NCBI RefSeq assembly: GCF_000143415.4
Contig: NW_003314262.1
Location: 1,291,960 to 1,355,959 of the forward strand
From: Selaginella moellendorffii
Lineage: Eukaryota; Streptophyta; Lycopodiopsida; Selaginellales; Selaginellaceae
DNA: 64,000 nt
Direction: 5' to 3'
Shown here piece after piece: positions 34,101 to 43,560 of the stretch (position 1 is the stretch's first letter; every line of letters starts with the position of its first letter). The notes under the pieces are model-generated. The model was given only the letters and a program-made list of their open reading frames with translations. It ran no database searches and had not been told where the DNA came from. Made by a program: the position numbers and the translations under genes.

Positions 34101-34300
34101 CGACCTTCAGCGCCAATGCTGCTGCTTCGTTCGCAAGCATCCCTCGCTCGCGAAACTCGTCGAAATACCTGCGACCAAGGCGAGGAATCCTCTTAGAAAT
34201 CGCGCGGCGGCGACGCTGCTGCTTACTTCATCACATCCAGGCGGACGTTCTCCTTGCTGCTGCTGCTGCTGCTGCTACTGGTGGTGGAGGCGTCCTCCAT
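31132..34300 (-). CDS. HECT-type E3 ubiquitin ligase (UBE3A/HERC-like)
   Basis: The gene has many short introns. The N-terminus begins [11 protein letters not shown] and is followed by a helical region ([10 protein letters not shown]-type segment near 33450). The HECT domain has recognisable parts: [13 protein letters not shown] and [12 protein letters not shown] (32430-32340), [18 protein letters not shown] (about 32165), [13 protein letters not shown], then [10 protein letters not shown] (about 31700). The catalytic-cysteine loop [16 protein letters not shown] lies at 31310-31265. The final exon ends NNAEGFGLM at 31132. It transfers ubiquitin through a cysteine thioester. The closest families by eye are UBE3A and small HERCs; no AZUL or RCC1 repeats are seen. 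It converges tail to tail with the M23 gene, 53 bases apart. Confidence 0.8.
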
Positions 34301-34836
34301 CGCCGGGCAATCGCGGAGAAGAAGAAGAAGCTCGGCGGGCTAGAAGAGGAGGCATCCCGTCCCTCCTCTGTTCATCACCAATACCCTATGATTTAGAACC
34401 AGGAATCGACCCCAAAACCCAGAGATATTCTTTTTAGAATATACTAAGGATATACTTTAAAGATTGTTTTTGAAATAATTACTGTAGTAATGTCCTACCT
34501 ATTTGATTTCTTCTCCTACTTTCTTACCACCTTTGCTCATGCGAGTGAAGAGAGCGAGGAAGAGCTTTGATCTGATCGAAGATCAAGAAGAGCAACATTG
34601 GAGATGGAAAACAGTGAAAACGTTGTCATTGCAAACATCTCGATCTTGTCCAGCGACAAGTCTTCCTCGACGAAACAAAGGTATGAAGTTGCTTTATTTT
34701 TTCCATACTGATCCCAAACTGATGAAAGTCTCCTGGAATCCCGACCAAGAGTATCCCATCACGATGCCGTTGTCTTTTTCTGGGACACTAGTTCTTTTAA
34801 CATGGCGACGGCTTGTACATCCACACCAGCAAATCA
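34301..34836. other. Intergenic between HECT gene and P450 remnant
   Basis: No gene is recognised. Overlapping ORFs on the plus strand are unconserved. Confidence 0.4.
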
Positions 34837-36137
34837 ATGGACTTGGGTGTGGCCTTGTTCGTTCTTGGCATCGGCTGGATCACACTATCATTCTTCATTG
34901 GGAGAATTCGATCGTCGAAGCAGCAGCTCCCTCCTCTTCCCCGTTTTTGGAGCGCTCTTCTCCCTCAAGGAGCCACTCCACCACCACTTTGCAAAGATCA
35001 GCAAGAAGTATGGGCCGATTGTCTACCTCAAGATTGGAATGGCCCCGGTCGTGGTGGTGAACGACAACAAAATGGCTGCACAGGTTCTTAAGGCCCATGG
35101 CCTCGAGTTTGCAAGCCGGAGGAAAAACGAGTTCTTCCGGATCGTCAGTCACGACTGGAACGATCTCATCTTGGCCCCCGTCGGTGATAAGTGGAAGATT
35201 ATGAGGAGAATTTGCAGCACACACTTGTTTAACAACAGTATGCTCAAGGCAAGCTCAGGATTCCGGGAGTCGGAGATGAAGCATACAGTCAAGTCCATTA
35301 TTCAGCAGTCCAGGGCAGCGATCCAGCTGCAAGAGGTTTTCAGCGGTCTCTTCTCAATTTCGCTATGTTTGGTTCTTTTCAGCGAGCGGGGGCTGGAAGT
35401 TGTGGATCTCATCCGGAACATAGTCGCTCTAAGCTTGAACTTGAACATTGGACTGCTGTTTCCAGCACTCGACCCCTGGATCTTTATGGAGTCTACAAGA
35501 AACTCAACTCAGAGCTCATGCCTCGCCTGAAGCTCTTGCTGGAAGATCAATCGACAAGCATCGACGCAGGAAAGATCAAGCTGGGGAAGGGTTCGTCCCT
35601 CGAGACTTCACTGACGTTCTTATATCTCTCGAGGACAAGGATAAGTTGCCAGACATCTCCATTTTGGCACTGCTCTCGGTACGTTTTGCCAGCTTCTAGA
35701 TCATGGTCGTGATCTCTCTTTTCTTCCCTGTTGCGACAAGACATGGTTATCGCGGGGCTGGAAACCTCACTAGTGACGCTGGAGTGGACAATGGCGGAGC
35801 TCATAAACCATCCCCGAGTCATGTCCAAGGCTCAAGAGGAGATCGACAATGTTGTAGGGAGAGCTCGCGCGGTGCAAGAATCCGATCTTCCAAACCTTCC
35901 ATACATCGAACCCATTGTCAAGGAATCACTGCGGCCATCCCACTGGGAGCTCCTCGCATGAATCTCAAGCCCGTTAAGTTGGCCGGCTACACCATCCCTG
36001 GCGGCTGCAAGGTTCTCGTCAACATATGGGCCATTGGACGAGATTCCGCTCGCTGGTCCGACTCAGAGGCGTTCCAGCCGGAGCGTTTTCTCGGCTCCAG
36101 CGGCACCATCCCTGTCAACGGGCAGAACTTTGACTGA
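34837..36137 (+). pseudogene. Cytochrome P450 (A-type), truncated and frameshifted
   Basis: An N-terminal membrane anchor (MDLGVALFVLGIGW) leads into P450 motifs: HHHFAKISKKYGPI, VLKAHGLEFASR, PVGDKWKIMRR. The I-helix region appears as [12 protein letters not shown], with the oxygen-activating threonine replaced in register. The K-helix KESLR and the PERF motif (AFQPERFL) follow. There are frameshifts after the anchor, near 35480 and near 35590. The frame ends 36135-36137, just before the heme-cysteine loop, which is absent from the window. Without the heme ligand it cannot be a working enzyme. Confidence 0.85.
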
Positions 36138-36449
36138 GATTGACATGGAAGAGCGGACGAGAAGTATGACGATGAAGCTCAATGCTGACTTGCTTGTAAA
36201 TGCGTTCATCAGGGTCGATCAAAATATTAGTGTTGAGAGGTATATTCCATGTTTTATTTATATGTTGATACAACATGTTGTAAAGTTCCAATGGACAAGC
36301 TGGACATGCTAGGCACTTTGGGGCCAACACGATTGTCGTGACGATTGTAAGCTAGGCTATAATATTTTTTATTTTCTTGCAATGTCTTGAGTCAACTGTT
36401 ATTGGAGTTTGTAATTTAAAAACATAAGTTTTATAGTAACTAGATTCCA
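36138..36449. other. AT-rich spacer
   Basis: This lies between the P450 remnant and the 3' end of the MTPSL gene. No coding sequence is seen. Confidence 0.5.
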
Positions 36450-37526
36450 TCACCGGCCAGTTCTTCTATGGTTTATAACAGTGTCCAAGCACCAATTCGC
36501 ATCAAACTTCTCACCCGTTATGAAAGCTGGATGGTAACGGGCAGAGGAGTAGTGATAGTAAAGCGTGTTGGAAAGAACAGTAGGAAGACACTCAAGATAC
36601 TTCACAAACGTGTGTTTACCTTCAGCTCTTGCCTGAGTGATCAGAATGTTGTGGTAGTATACAAATTCTTGCTCCTTGTCCACGATCATCTTGCAACTCT
36701 TGTCCACTGCACTCTGGACTGTCTCCATCTCCGGATCCGAAAGAAGCAGCAACACTGGAAGGTTCAGCAGTCTGTTGCATGCAAACTCCTTTGCAAACGA
36801 GAGAACATCATTGTGCATAGATATATAGTCAATTCCGGCATCTCGCAGAATTAGATAGTCCTCTGATTCCAGTTCCATGTCCGGAACTGCGACTTCAAGT
36901 GCCATCTCTATGAAGCTGAAGATAGGCTCTAAGAACACATCAAACCTTCTCCATTCGATATACTGCTTGACAGATAGAAACTTGGGCCTGCTTGCCATTC
37001 TGCTGAGTGCATACCTCTCAAACTGTGCTACAAAATGAGCATACACTGGAGGAAGCATGGATGATCTTATCTCAGTAACAAGCTCTTCAGTGGCCCTGTA
37101 AACTCGAACTGGAAGGTGATCGTCCGATGCCTGGATCTTGAAATCAGGATTATGGAGGTGATTAAGGATTGTGGAATAGTAATCTTGAAGAATGCTACTT
37201 TCAACGAAGCCCTCATCAACCAAGTCGTCCATTAATACAGCAAACATGCTATACTTTGAGCAAATGACAGCATTTCTCTTGGATCCAAATGGCACTGCGA
37301 GGGTTGCAAACATTGGGATTTTCCAATCTTCCAAAGCCTTTCTATCAGCGGCTGTCATTTTTGGATCCATGAACTTGTATGCCCATTCATGGGCCTTGTT
37401 GGATGCATAGATGCTATCTGGATGGCAAGGGACTGAAGGAATCGAGCAAGGGATCTTTGGGAGGTGGAAATTCTTGAGGCCTAGCAACTTCTCAATAGCA
37501 TAGATCTTGTCTAGAGCTAAAGCCAT
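36450..37526 (-). CDS. Microbial-type terpene synthase-like protein (MTPSL)
   Basis: The single-exon protein is 358 residues. It carries the class I terpene synthase metal-binding motifs: DDLVDE at residues 100-105 and an NDxxSxxxE motif starting at N239 (NDVLSFAKE). It is much shorter than typical plant terpene synthases and has no transit peptide. These are marks of the MTPSL group described from Selaginella and other non-seed plants, thought to derive from microbes. It probably converts farnesyl or geranyl diphosphate to a mono- or sesquiterpene in the cytosol. Both motifs are complete. A dead inverted copy lies at 21163-22070. Confidence 0.92.
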   Translation of the reverse strand: MALALDKIYAIEKLLGLKNFHLPKIPCSIPSVPCHPDSIYASNKAHEWAYKFMDPKMTAADRKALEDWKIPMFATLAVPFGSKRNAVICSKYSMFAVLMDDLVDEGFVESSILQDYYSTILNHLHNPDFKIQASDDHLPVRVYRATEELVTEIRSSMLPPVYAHFVAQFERYALSRMASRPKFLSVKQYIEWRRFDVFLEPIFSFIEMALEVAVPDMELESEDYLILRDAGIDYISMHNDVLSFAKEFACNRLLNLPVLLLLSDPEMETVQSAVDKSCKMIVDKEQEFVYYHNILITQARAEGKHTFVKYLECLPTVLSNTLYYHYSSARYHPAFITGEKFDANWCLDTVINHRRTGR

Positions 37527-37569
37527 GGAATCAAGCTATCAGACTGAGAGAAAGTGAGAAAGCAAGAAG

Positions 37570-37582
37570 AGTTTTATATACT
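37570..37582 (-). promoter_or_regulatory. TATA box of MTPSL gene
   Basis: TATATAAAAC on the minus strand lies about 50 bases before the ATG at 37526. Confidence 0.6.
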
Positions 37583-38357
37583 GGTCTTTTGCCTCCAGGG
37601 GTGATTGTTAGAAAGAGTTACAATGATGTGGATGTTGTTTAGAAAGTGTTTTCATTCACATAATTTATTAGGAGCCTCTTAGGAATCTTAAGCATGCATG
37701 TGAGCTTGTCACATAAGCTGACTTTGATTTTGGTTTGGTTAAGCAAACTTTCAACGGGACTAGACACCTAAAATATGTTTGAATATTTTAGGATATTTTA
37801 CCATCTAATGGTTGTTATTTATTTAAATTAATTTTATATTTATAATTTATAAACATGTTTATAATTTATAAATTTTCTTAAACCCTTCTAGTATATTTTT
37901 TATTTTATCATCTAATGGTTGATATGCAATAAAATTAATCTTGTAAACATGCTTATAATTATAAATTTTATTTGATCAATTAGATTAGAATAACATTATT
38001 ATTAAGCAAATCAAGCATTGCTACATTTAACACATAGCAATTTATTATGTTTCATGTCCACATGATTATCTTTGTTTCCTAATATTCGTTTACAAACTTT
38101 TACTCTAAAGGTAAAGTTAAACTTGTTTTTAAAATAATTACTTTTTGCCACCTGTTAGGGCTTTACAGAGTATATTCGAGCCCTATGTCCTAAAGAGAGG
38201 AGCGCGAGCTCGCGGCGATGGCAATCGGCGCCAGGAATCCCTACTTGATTTCTTCTCCCCCTCGCTCGGCCGGGTAAGCGAAAGAATTTGCGCCTCTTTC
38301 CTCACAATTCATTCCTCGACCAGGAGCATTCTCTCGTCCAAGCTTTCCTCCACCGCC
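37583..38357. other. AT-rich intergenic region
   Basis: Long A/T-rich stretch (37780-38130) with no ORFs of note. The phrase ATCTAATGGTTG occurs twice, at about 37803 and 37910. Confidence 0.55.
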
Positions 38358-41234
38358 ATGGCTGTTCTTGGCCCTTGGAAACCAGCAAGGAGGAAATCGC
38401 GGCACCGGATTGCCGCCGAGAACAACAATTCTCTCGCTTCTTCCTCCTCTTCCTCCTCGCAGGGATTTCGGATTAACGGCGGCAGTAGCACCGATAGCGA
38501 GAATGCGCTTAGCAGCTGGTGGCAAGAGGCGTTCGCGAGGATCGATTCCAGCGGAGGAACGAGCTTGCTCCAAATGCTGCACGAAGGAGCTCGAGCTTTC
38601 CAGGTATCGGTGGAGAGGAATGAGTCGCTCAGCAAGGGCTCGTGGCTCGTCAAGAAGTGGACAGGGTTTGGCTTCGATACCAAAGCTTGGATGAAGCTCC
38701 TCTCTTACCAGGTATGCTCGAAAGAAGATTTTTTTGCTTTTTCCTCCGACCTTTCGCTTTGTTTCTTTTCGTTAAACTAGCTTTGTTTTGCTTGTAAAAG
38801 GTCTCTGTTTACTCCTTGCTCCAAGCGGCCATGGAGATTGCAATGCGGGGAGATGGAAGGGATAGAGACGTTCACATCTTTGTCCAAAGAAGGTGATGGA
38901 TGTCTCACAGTTTGGTTTTGCTTGATGTTTTTTTTCTCTTGCAGTCTTTCGCACCAGTGTGCTCCGTTAGAAGAATCCATCAAAAAACTTTTATCGTCTC
39001 GGGATCCTTCCGCCGCCTCGGACTGGCTTTGGCAACAGCAGCTCCCGTTCATGGTTGCGAGCTACGTGAACATCCTGGAAAAGGATCCTCACTTCTCGGC
39101 AGTGACATCGACGTAAGTTTTATGTATTCTACTGTGTGTTTCTAAGTCGTTGGTTTGGTTTGTTCTTGGCAGTACAGCTTGTCCTTGCGAGGCTAGTGAT
39201 GTTGCGCTGCTAAGATTGACCATCACTGCCTGTGGCGCAGCGATGAAACTGGGACCGGCAACAGTTTCGTGTGCTGCTTTCACAAGCACTCTGACGGACG
39301 AGATCGGACGACTGATGAACATGCAAACGGAGTTTGTTTCCATCACCGAGGTCTACAGCTTTTCCTGTAACTTGGGACTTCGTCGGGAGTTTCTGTCCTA
39401 CTTTGGCTCCAGAGCTGCCAGCGGTCCCTTGGGTGGTGCAGACGAAAGGGCCTTCTGGGTTGATCTTTCGGAGCAGTTTTTGAGGAACGCTCTTACTCGA
39501 GAAGGGGTGCTAACAAAGCTCAGACCTTACGACACAGCGGAGGTAACTTGTTCATCTTAACAGTTGCTGGTGCTGATGTTTTATGGAAGGCAGGCACTGG
39601 AACGGGATTTGGCGACGTTTGGATTTTTTGCTGCGCTTGGTAGACGAGCCCGTGCTTTCTTGTCCAGAAAGCCGGAGTCACAACTCGATGAGCCTATCGC
39701 GAGCTTGCTCAGGTTTTACGCATTTTGTTGAGTCCATCTCTAAGTTTCATGTGTCCTTGTAGATATCTGGAAGGTGGATGTGTGCTCTTCTATCCACAAC
39801 TTTCGACTTTGACATACTATCAACTTTTTGTTGAGGTTCTCTTTCCGAATTGTTTCTTTCCTTTAGTTTGTCGTACTGAGTCATATTTTTTCATATTTTT
39901 GCATCTTAGGTGGTCTGCGAGGAACTTGAATGGCTTCCATTGCTTCCCGAAGCATCTCTACTCGGGAACAGCGGAGCATCGGACACGGTTGCTATCTACA
40001 CTGTATTAAATGTTTGTTCGCGCTGGGTACCGGATTTTCTGAAATACAGCACCTGGGTTCAAGATCCTTCCGGCTCGAGAGTGGTCGACTATCTCATCAA
40101 ATGGTGATTTTTATCTTCTATAGACTTTCCGCGATCTAACCTACTTTGTGTGCTTTGTGATTAGCCAATCACGATTGATTGAATGCCGTGAAAGATACAA
40201 CATCAGCTTGGATTCCTCAAGGTAAAATTTTCTTTTCTTTCACAAAATTGATAGCCGATGTACACAGAGAATGCGTCGTGGAGGAGGATCGAGGTTTGCT
40301 AACAGCAAGTGGTGTTGTTACTGCACAGAAGCAACTTCAACTACTTGATGAGGCAAGGAGACAAAGAAGAGAACAATTGGGATTGCGTTTTTACTGTTGT
40401 GTTTTCCTTTATAGGATCTGCGAAACATGGAAGAATCGATCTGCAAGCTAGAAAGCTTGCTGCAGAGCTCGCAAAGTGGCAGCAGGGCTGACAAGCTCGA
40501 AGCTCTCGGGAAGGATTTGGAACGACTGCGGCGGCTGAAAAAGGAAGCTGAAGCTCTCGAGGCGTCTTTCAAAGCAAAAACAGACGTCGGGGTATGCTGG
40601 AAATTCTCGTACTTTGCAGGAAACTCATTTTCATTCACAGGGCTGCTTGGATGACGGCAGCATCGCTCCGGAGCTAAGCGAGAACGCAAAAACTTACAAC
40701 GACGTCTTCAACAAATCCATCGAGAAGCTGAGGGAGGCGAGCTCGGATCTGTGGAGAGGCACGCAGCTGCTTAGCACAGACGTCGCGTCGGCGACTATTC
40801 TCTTGAAAAACGGCGCTCTCGGACAGCAACTGACCGAGCGAGAAAAGAAGATGCTGATGCGGACCTTCACGGATCTCGCCTCGGTGATACCAATCGGATT
40901 TCTCATGCTGCTACCTGTGAGTAAAAAGAGCTAGTTTTGCGTGATACGTTGATCGATTGAAAAACTTACTTTGATTCGTATCAGGTGACCGCGGTTGGCC
41001 ACGCTGCAATGCTGGCCGCGATCCAAAAATACGTTCCAGCTCTGGTAAACTCTCGAGCTCTATCCAAGTTTTTACTCTCCCAAGTTACTGATTCTTTTTA
41101 TCGTTTTCTAGATACCGTCCGCTTACGCGCCGGAGCGCCTGGATTTGCTGAGACAGCTCGAAAGAGTCAAGCAACTTGAGGCTCAGTCGCAACAGCAAGC
41201 AGACAAGCGCGAGAAATCCGACTCGACTGACTGA
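38358..41234 (+). CDS. LETM1-like protein
   Basis: About ten short exons read as one protein starting MAVLGPWKPARRKS. The N-terminal region is serine-rich. The middle is helical, and a coiled-coil-like segment (MEESICKLESLLQ, LERLRRLKKEAEALE, 40427-40590) precedes the conserved C-terminus. That end reads TEREKKMLMRTFTDLASVIP, then a hydrophobic PIGFLMLLPVTAVGHA segment and PALIPSAYAPERLDLL. It matches the plant LETM1-like family by recall. The founding LETM1 is a mitochondrial inner-membrane cation transporter; these plant relatives may be plastid or mitochondrial and their role is unclear. A first exon of 38358-38711 ends at a clear GTATGC donor. Confidence 0.75.
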
Positions 41235-41341
41235 CCAACAGCGAAATCCGTGAGAAGAAGATGAAAAGCCTTTTTTTTAGTTCTCGAGATTCAGTCAAAA
41301 CAAAAGGCGAGAAGCAAAAAAAAACTCGGGACGACAAGTTT

Positions 41342-42031
41342 CTACTCGCCCTTCTTGGAGATCACGTCCTGGATCATGTCGGCGGCGTCCTGGACAGTGA
41401 CGATCTTCTCGGCACCCTCTTCGCCCAGGCTGATCTTGAAGGCCTCCTCCAGGTTCATCATGATCTCAACCTGTGTATCGATCAAGAACGGAAATAAAAG
41501 CTGGATGAGAATGGTGCTCGAAAGAATCAAAGAGAAGTTCTTCCAAGTTGGGAACTTCTCGAGAACCTGGAAGGAGAACTTACAGTGTCGAGCGAATCGG
41601 CCCCAAGATCCGTGAACTTGGAAGTGGGACTCACTTTGTCCTCTTCCACGGACAGCTGGCAAGCTATAACCTTTTGCACAGTAGCCAGAGTCTCAGGCTT
41701 GGCCTGGGAAGAACACGTAGAAAACACGAGAGAGAGAAAAATGGCAGCGTTAAAAGCCCAAATAATCCATGAATTCGATCGAGAGAGAAGGGAAGAGCTT
41801 GCTCACCGCGAGGCAGGAGACCTGGAGGCGCCGAAGAGAGCTCGTGGAGAGCACCACGGTCCGGGCCTTGAATCCCAGCGCAGTGCATGGTCTCAAATCC
41901 GCGCCGAGCGCCTGCGAAATCCAAAATCCACGGTGTAAGGCGATAGATCTCGGCGGCGCTGCATGAAATTTCACCTGGGCAGGGCAGAAGCTGGAGATTG
42001 CTGCGGCGGCGGCGGCGGAGGTAGCGGCCAT
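41342..42031 (-). CDS. ACP: Plastid acyl carrier protein
   Basis: Four exons are read from the minus strand. A serine/alanine-rich transit peptide ([15 protein letters not shown]) is followed by the mature ACP. The phosphopantetheine attachment motif is GADSLDTV, with the serine near 41595. A helical C-terminus ends in [20 protein letters not shown] carries growing acyl chains in plastid fatty-acid synthesis. A longer frame with an upstream ATG at 42118 also exists; the inner ATG gives a better transit peptide. The gene faces LETM1-like tail to tail, 107 bases apart. Confidence 0.9.
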
Positions 42032-42608
42032 GGGATTGACGAGGATTTGCGACGATCTAAGGAGGCGCGCGATTATGAGAGAGTGAGTGACCATGCAAAC
42101 CAAGATCGCGCGTCTCACCTGGAGATGTAGATTTGCCCGAGGTCCTCCCGCGGGAGAGGCGAGAGAGAGAGAGAGAGGAGAGAGAGAAGAGAGGATGCGC
42201 TGCGCTGCTTGTGAAAACCCTGGGAGACGTCCGCCTTAAAACCCTCCTCCTTGCCGTTAATTTCTACGGCGGAGGATGCTCCAGCGCAAAATTAAGTTAA
42301 ATTTCTTACTGTTAACTGATATGAGTTTGATAGTACTTTTTGTCCTAAAAGGTAGTCAGCCCTAATTTCTGGTTGTTGACAGCATTGGAATCTAAAGCAA
42401 AGGTCCTACTCACACACTCTACACCGCTAGCAAGATCACTCAGATCTTTGCTTTGAGCAAGGCGACGAGAAAGAAACCTGCTTTCTCTTCTCAAAGCCTC
42501 CACTCTTCTCCCTCCCAAGCATTCCCAACTGGAAGAGGCTCGTCTCCTCCACACCATGAGGATCCATTCTGGCAGCTGTGGTGATAGCAGGAGAGAAAAA
42601 TAAACAAG
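42032..42608. other. Intergenic: ACP 5' region and spacer before the tRNA gene
   Basis: This contains the ACP 5' leader and promoter with a GA-rich run. A 100-codon minus-strand ORF here overlaps the tRNA gene and is a shadow. Confidence 0.5.
42158..42196 (+). repeat. (GA)n microsatellite in ACP 5' region
   Basis: A run of GAGAGA lies about 130 bases upstream of the ACP start. GA/CT tracts are common in plant 5' leaders. Confidence 0.85.
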
Positions 42609-42690
42609 CGTGAACGGCAGGATTCGAACCTGCGCGGGCAGTGCCCACATGATTTCGAGTCATGCCCGATAACCACTCTGGCACGTTCAC
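42609..42690 (-). tRNA. tRNA-Ser (anticodon CGA), second copy
   Basis: This is 82 bases on the minus strand with the same stems, variable arm and CGA anticodon (42655-42657) as the gene at 24436, differing at only a few positions. About 70 bases of 5' flank are also similar between the two copies, so both derive from one duplicated locus. Confidence 0.95.
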
Positions 42691-43560
42691 ATTTCTGGGT
42701 ATAGCTAGCAGCTGATAAAAAGTTCCATGGATTTGCTTGGGGACAAAAAAGATACGCTCATATCAGGGATAAAAAGTCCACAAGATAGATAAATAAATGT
42801 TTGTAAAAGTCATGGGGACCCGCAGGGCATCAAACCTATATACATAGTTTCGTGGTTTGAGTATTTATAAATACAAGTAAATACATGATAAAAATAAAAA
42901 GATTCATGTCAGAGTGGTTATTTCATGTGGGCTTTGTCTAAACTACAAGATAGCAATGTGGATTTAGTATTCTTTTGACCATTGTTTCGTGGACTGCTGC
43001 TGTTAACCAACTTGTATAATCATGGATCGGAAGCAAAGTCCTGGGCACAGCTTGAAAGAGTTTCTTTTCTTGCGGTCAATGGAATTTGAGATGGTGTACA
43101 TTTGGATAGCTTGGATTGAGGGTGTAGACTTCACTCTACTAAAAGTATTTGCTGAATTGTCACCAGCTCTTCACAATTGGGGCTGATCATCACTGAAAGG
43201 AGGAAAAGGAGCTTACAGTTATTGTTTCTGTTCTTGTATGTACCTATACTTTGGAATACAAGTTGGGTCATTATAGCTTAGAAGGTAGACAAAGACAAAA
43301 TCTTTGACTAAAATGAGGAAGTCAAGAAGAGAAATAAGCTCCTTAGACGTGGATTTCTGCCTCGAGTTTAACAGAGCAGAGATAATACGATGGAACATGT
43401 TGATCTCGCGAAAAAAAATCGGTCTTCGCTTTCTTCAAGTTAGGCTGATATGTTGGATGTGGAGGGCGTCAAACTGAGCAACGTGACTTTTTTTGCCATT
43501 CTTGACGCATCTGGATTGGCTGCGGCCCAGTCCACAAGTATCCTTTAAGTTGTTTGCTCA
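42691..43560. other. Intergenic; possible tRNA-derived scrap
   Basis: No gene is recognised. Around 42908-42940 the plus strand has GTCAGAGTGGTTAT followed closely by TTCATGTGGGC, resembling the D-arm and anticodon-arm parts of the neighbouring tRNA-Ser with the anticodon region deleted. This may be chance. Confidence 0.35.

Noticed and set aside
37583-38140. AT-rich stretch as a replication origin or matrix-attachment site
   Set aside because: Base composition alone is not enough and no diagnostic motif can be shown.
42436-42690. Minus-strand ORFs starting MNVPEWLSG
   Set aside because: They are read through the tRNA-Ser gene; the same peptide appears at the other tRNA copy only because the tRNA is conserved.
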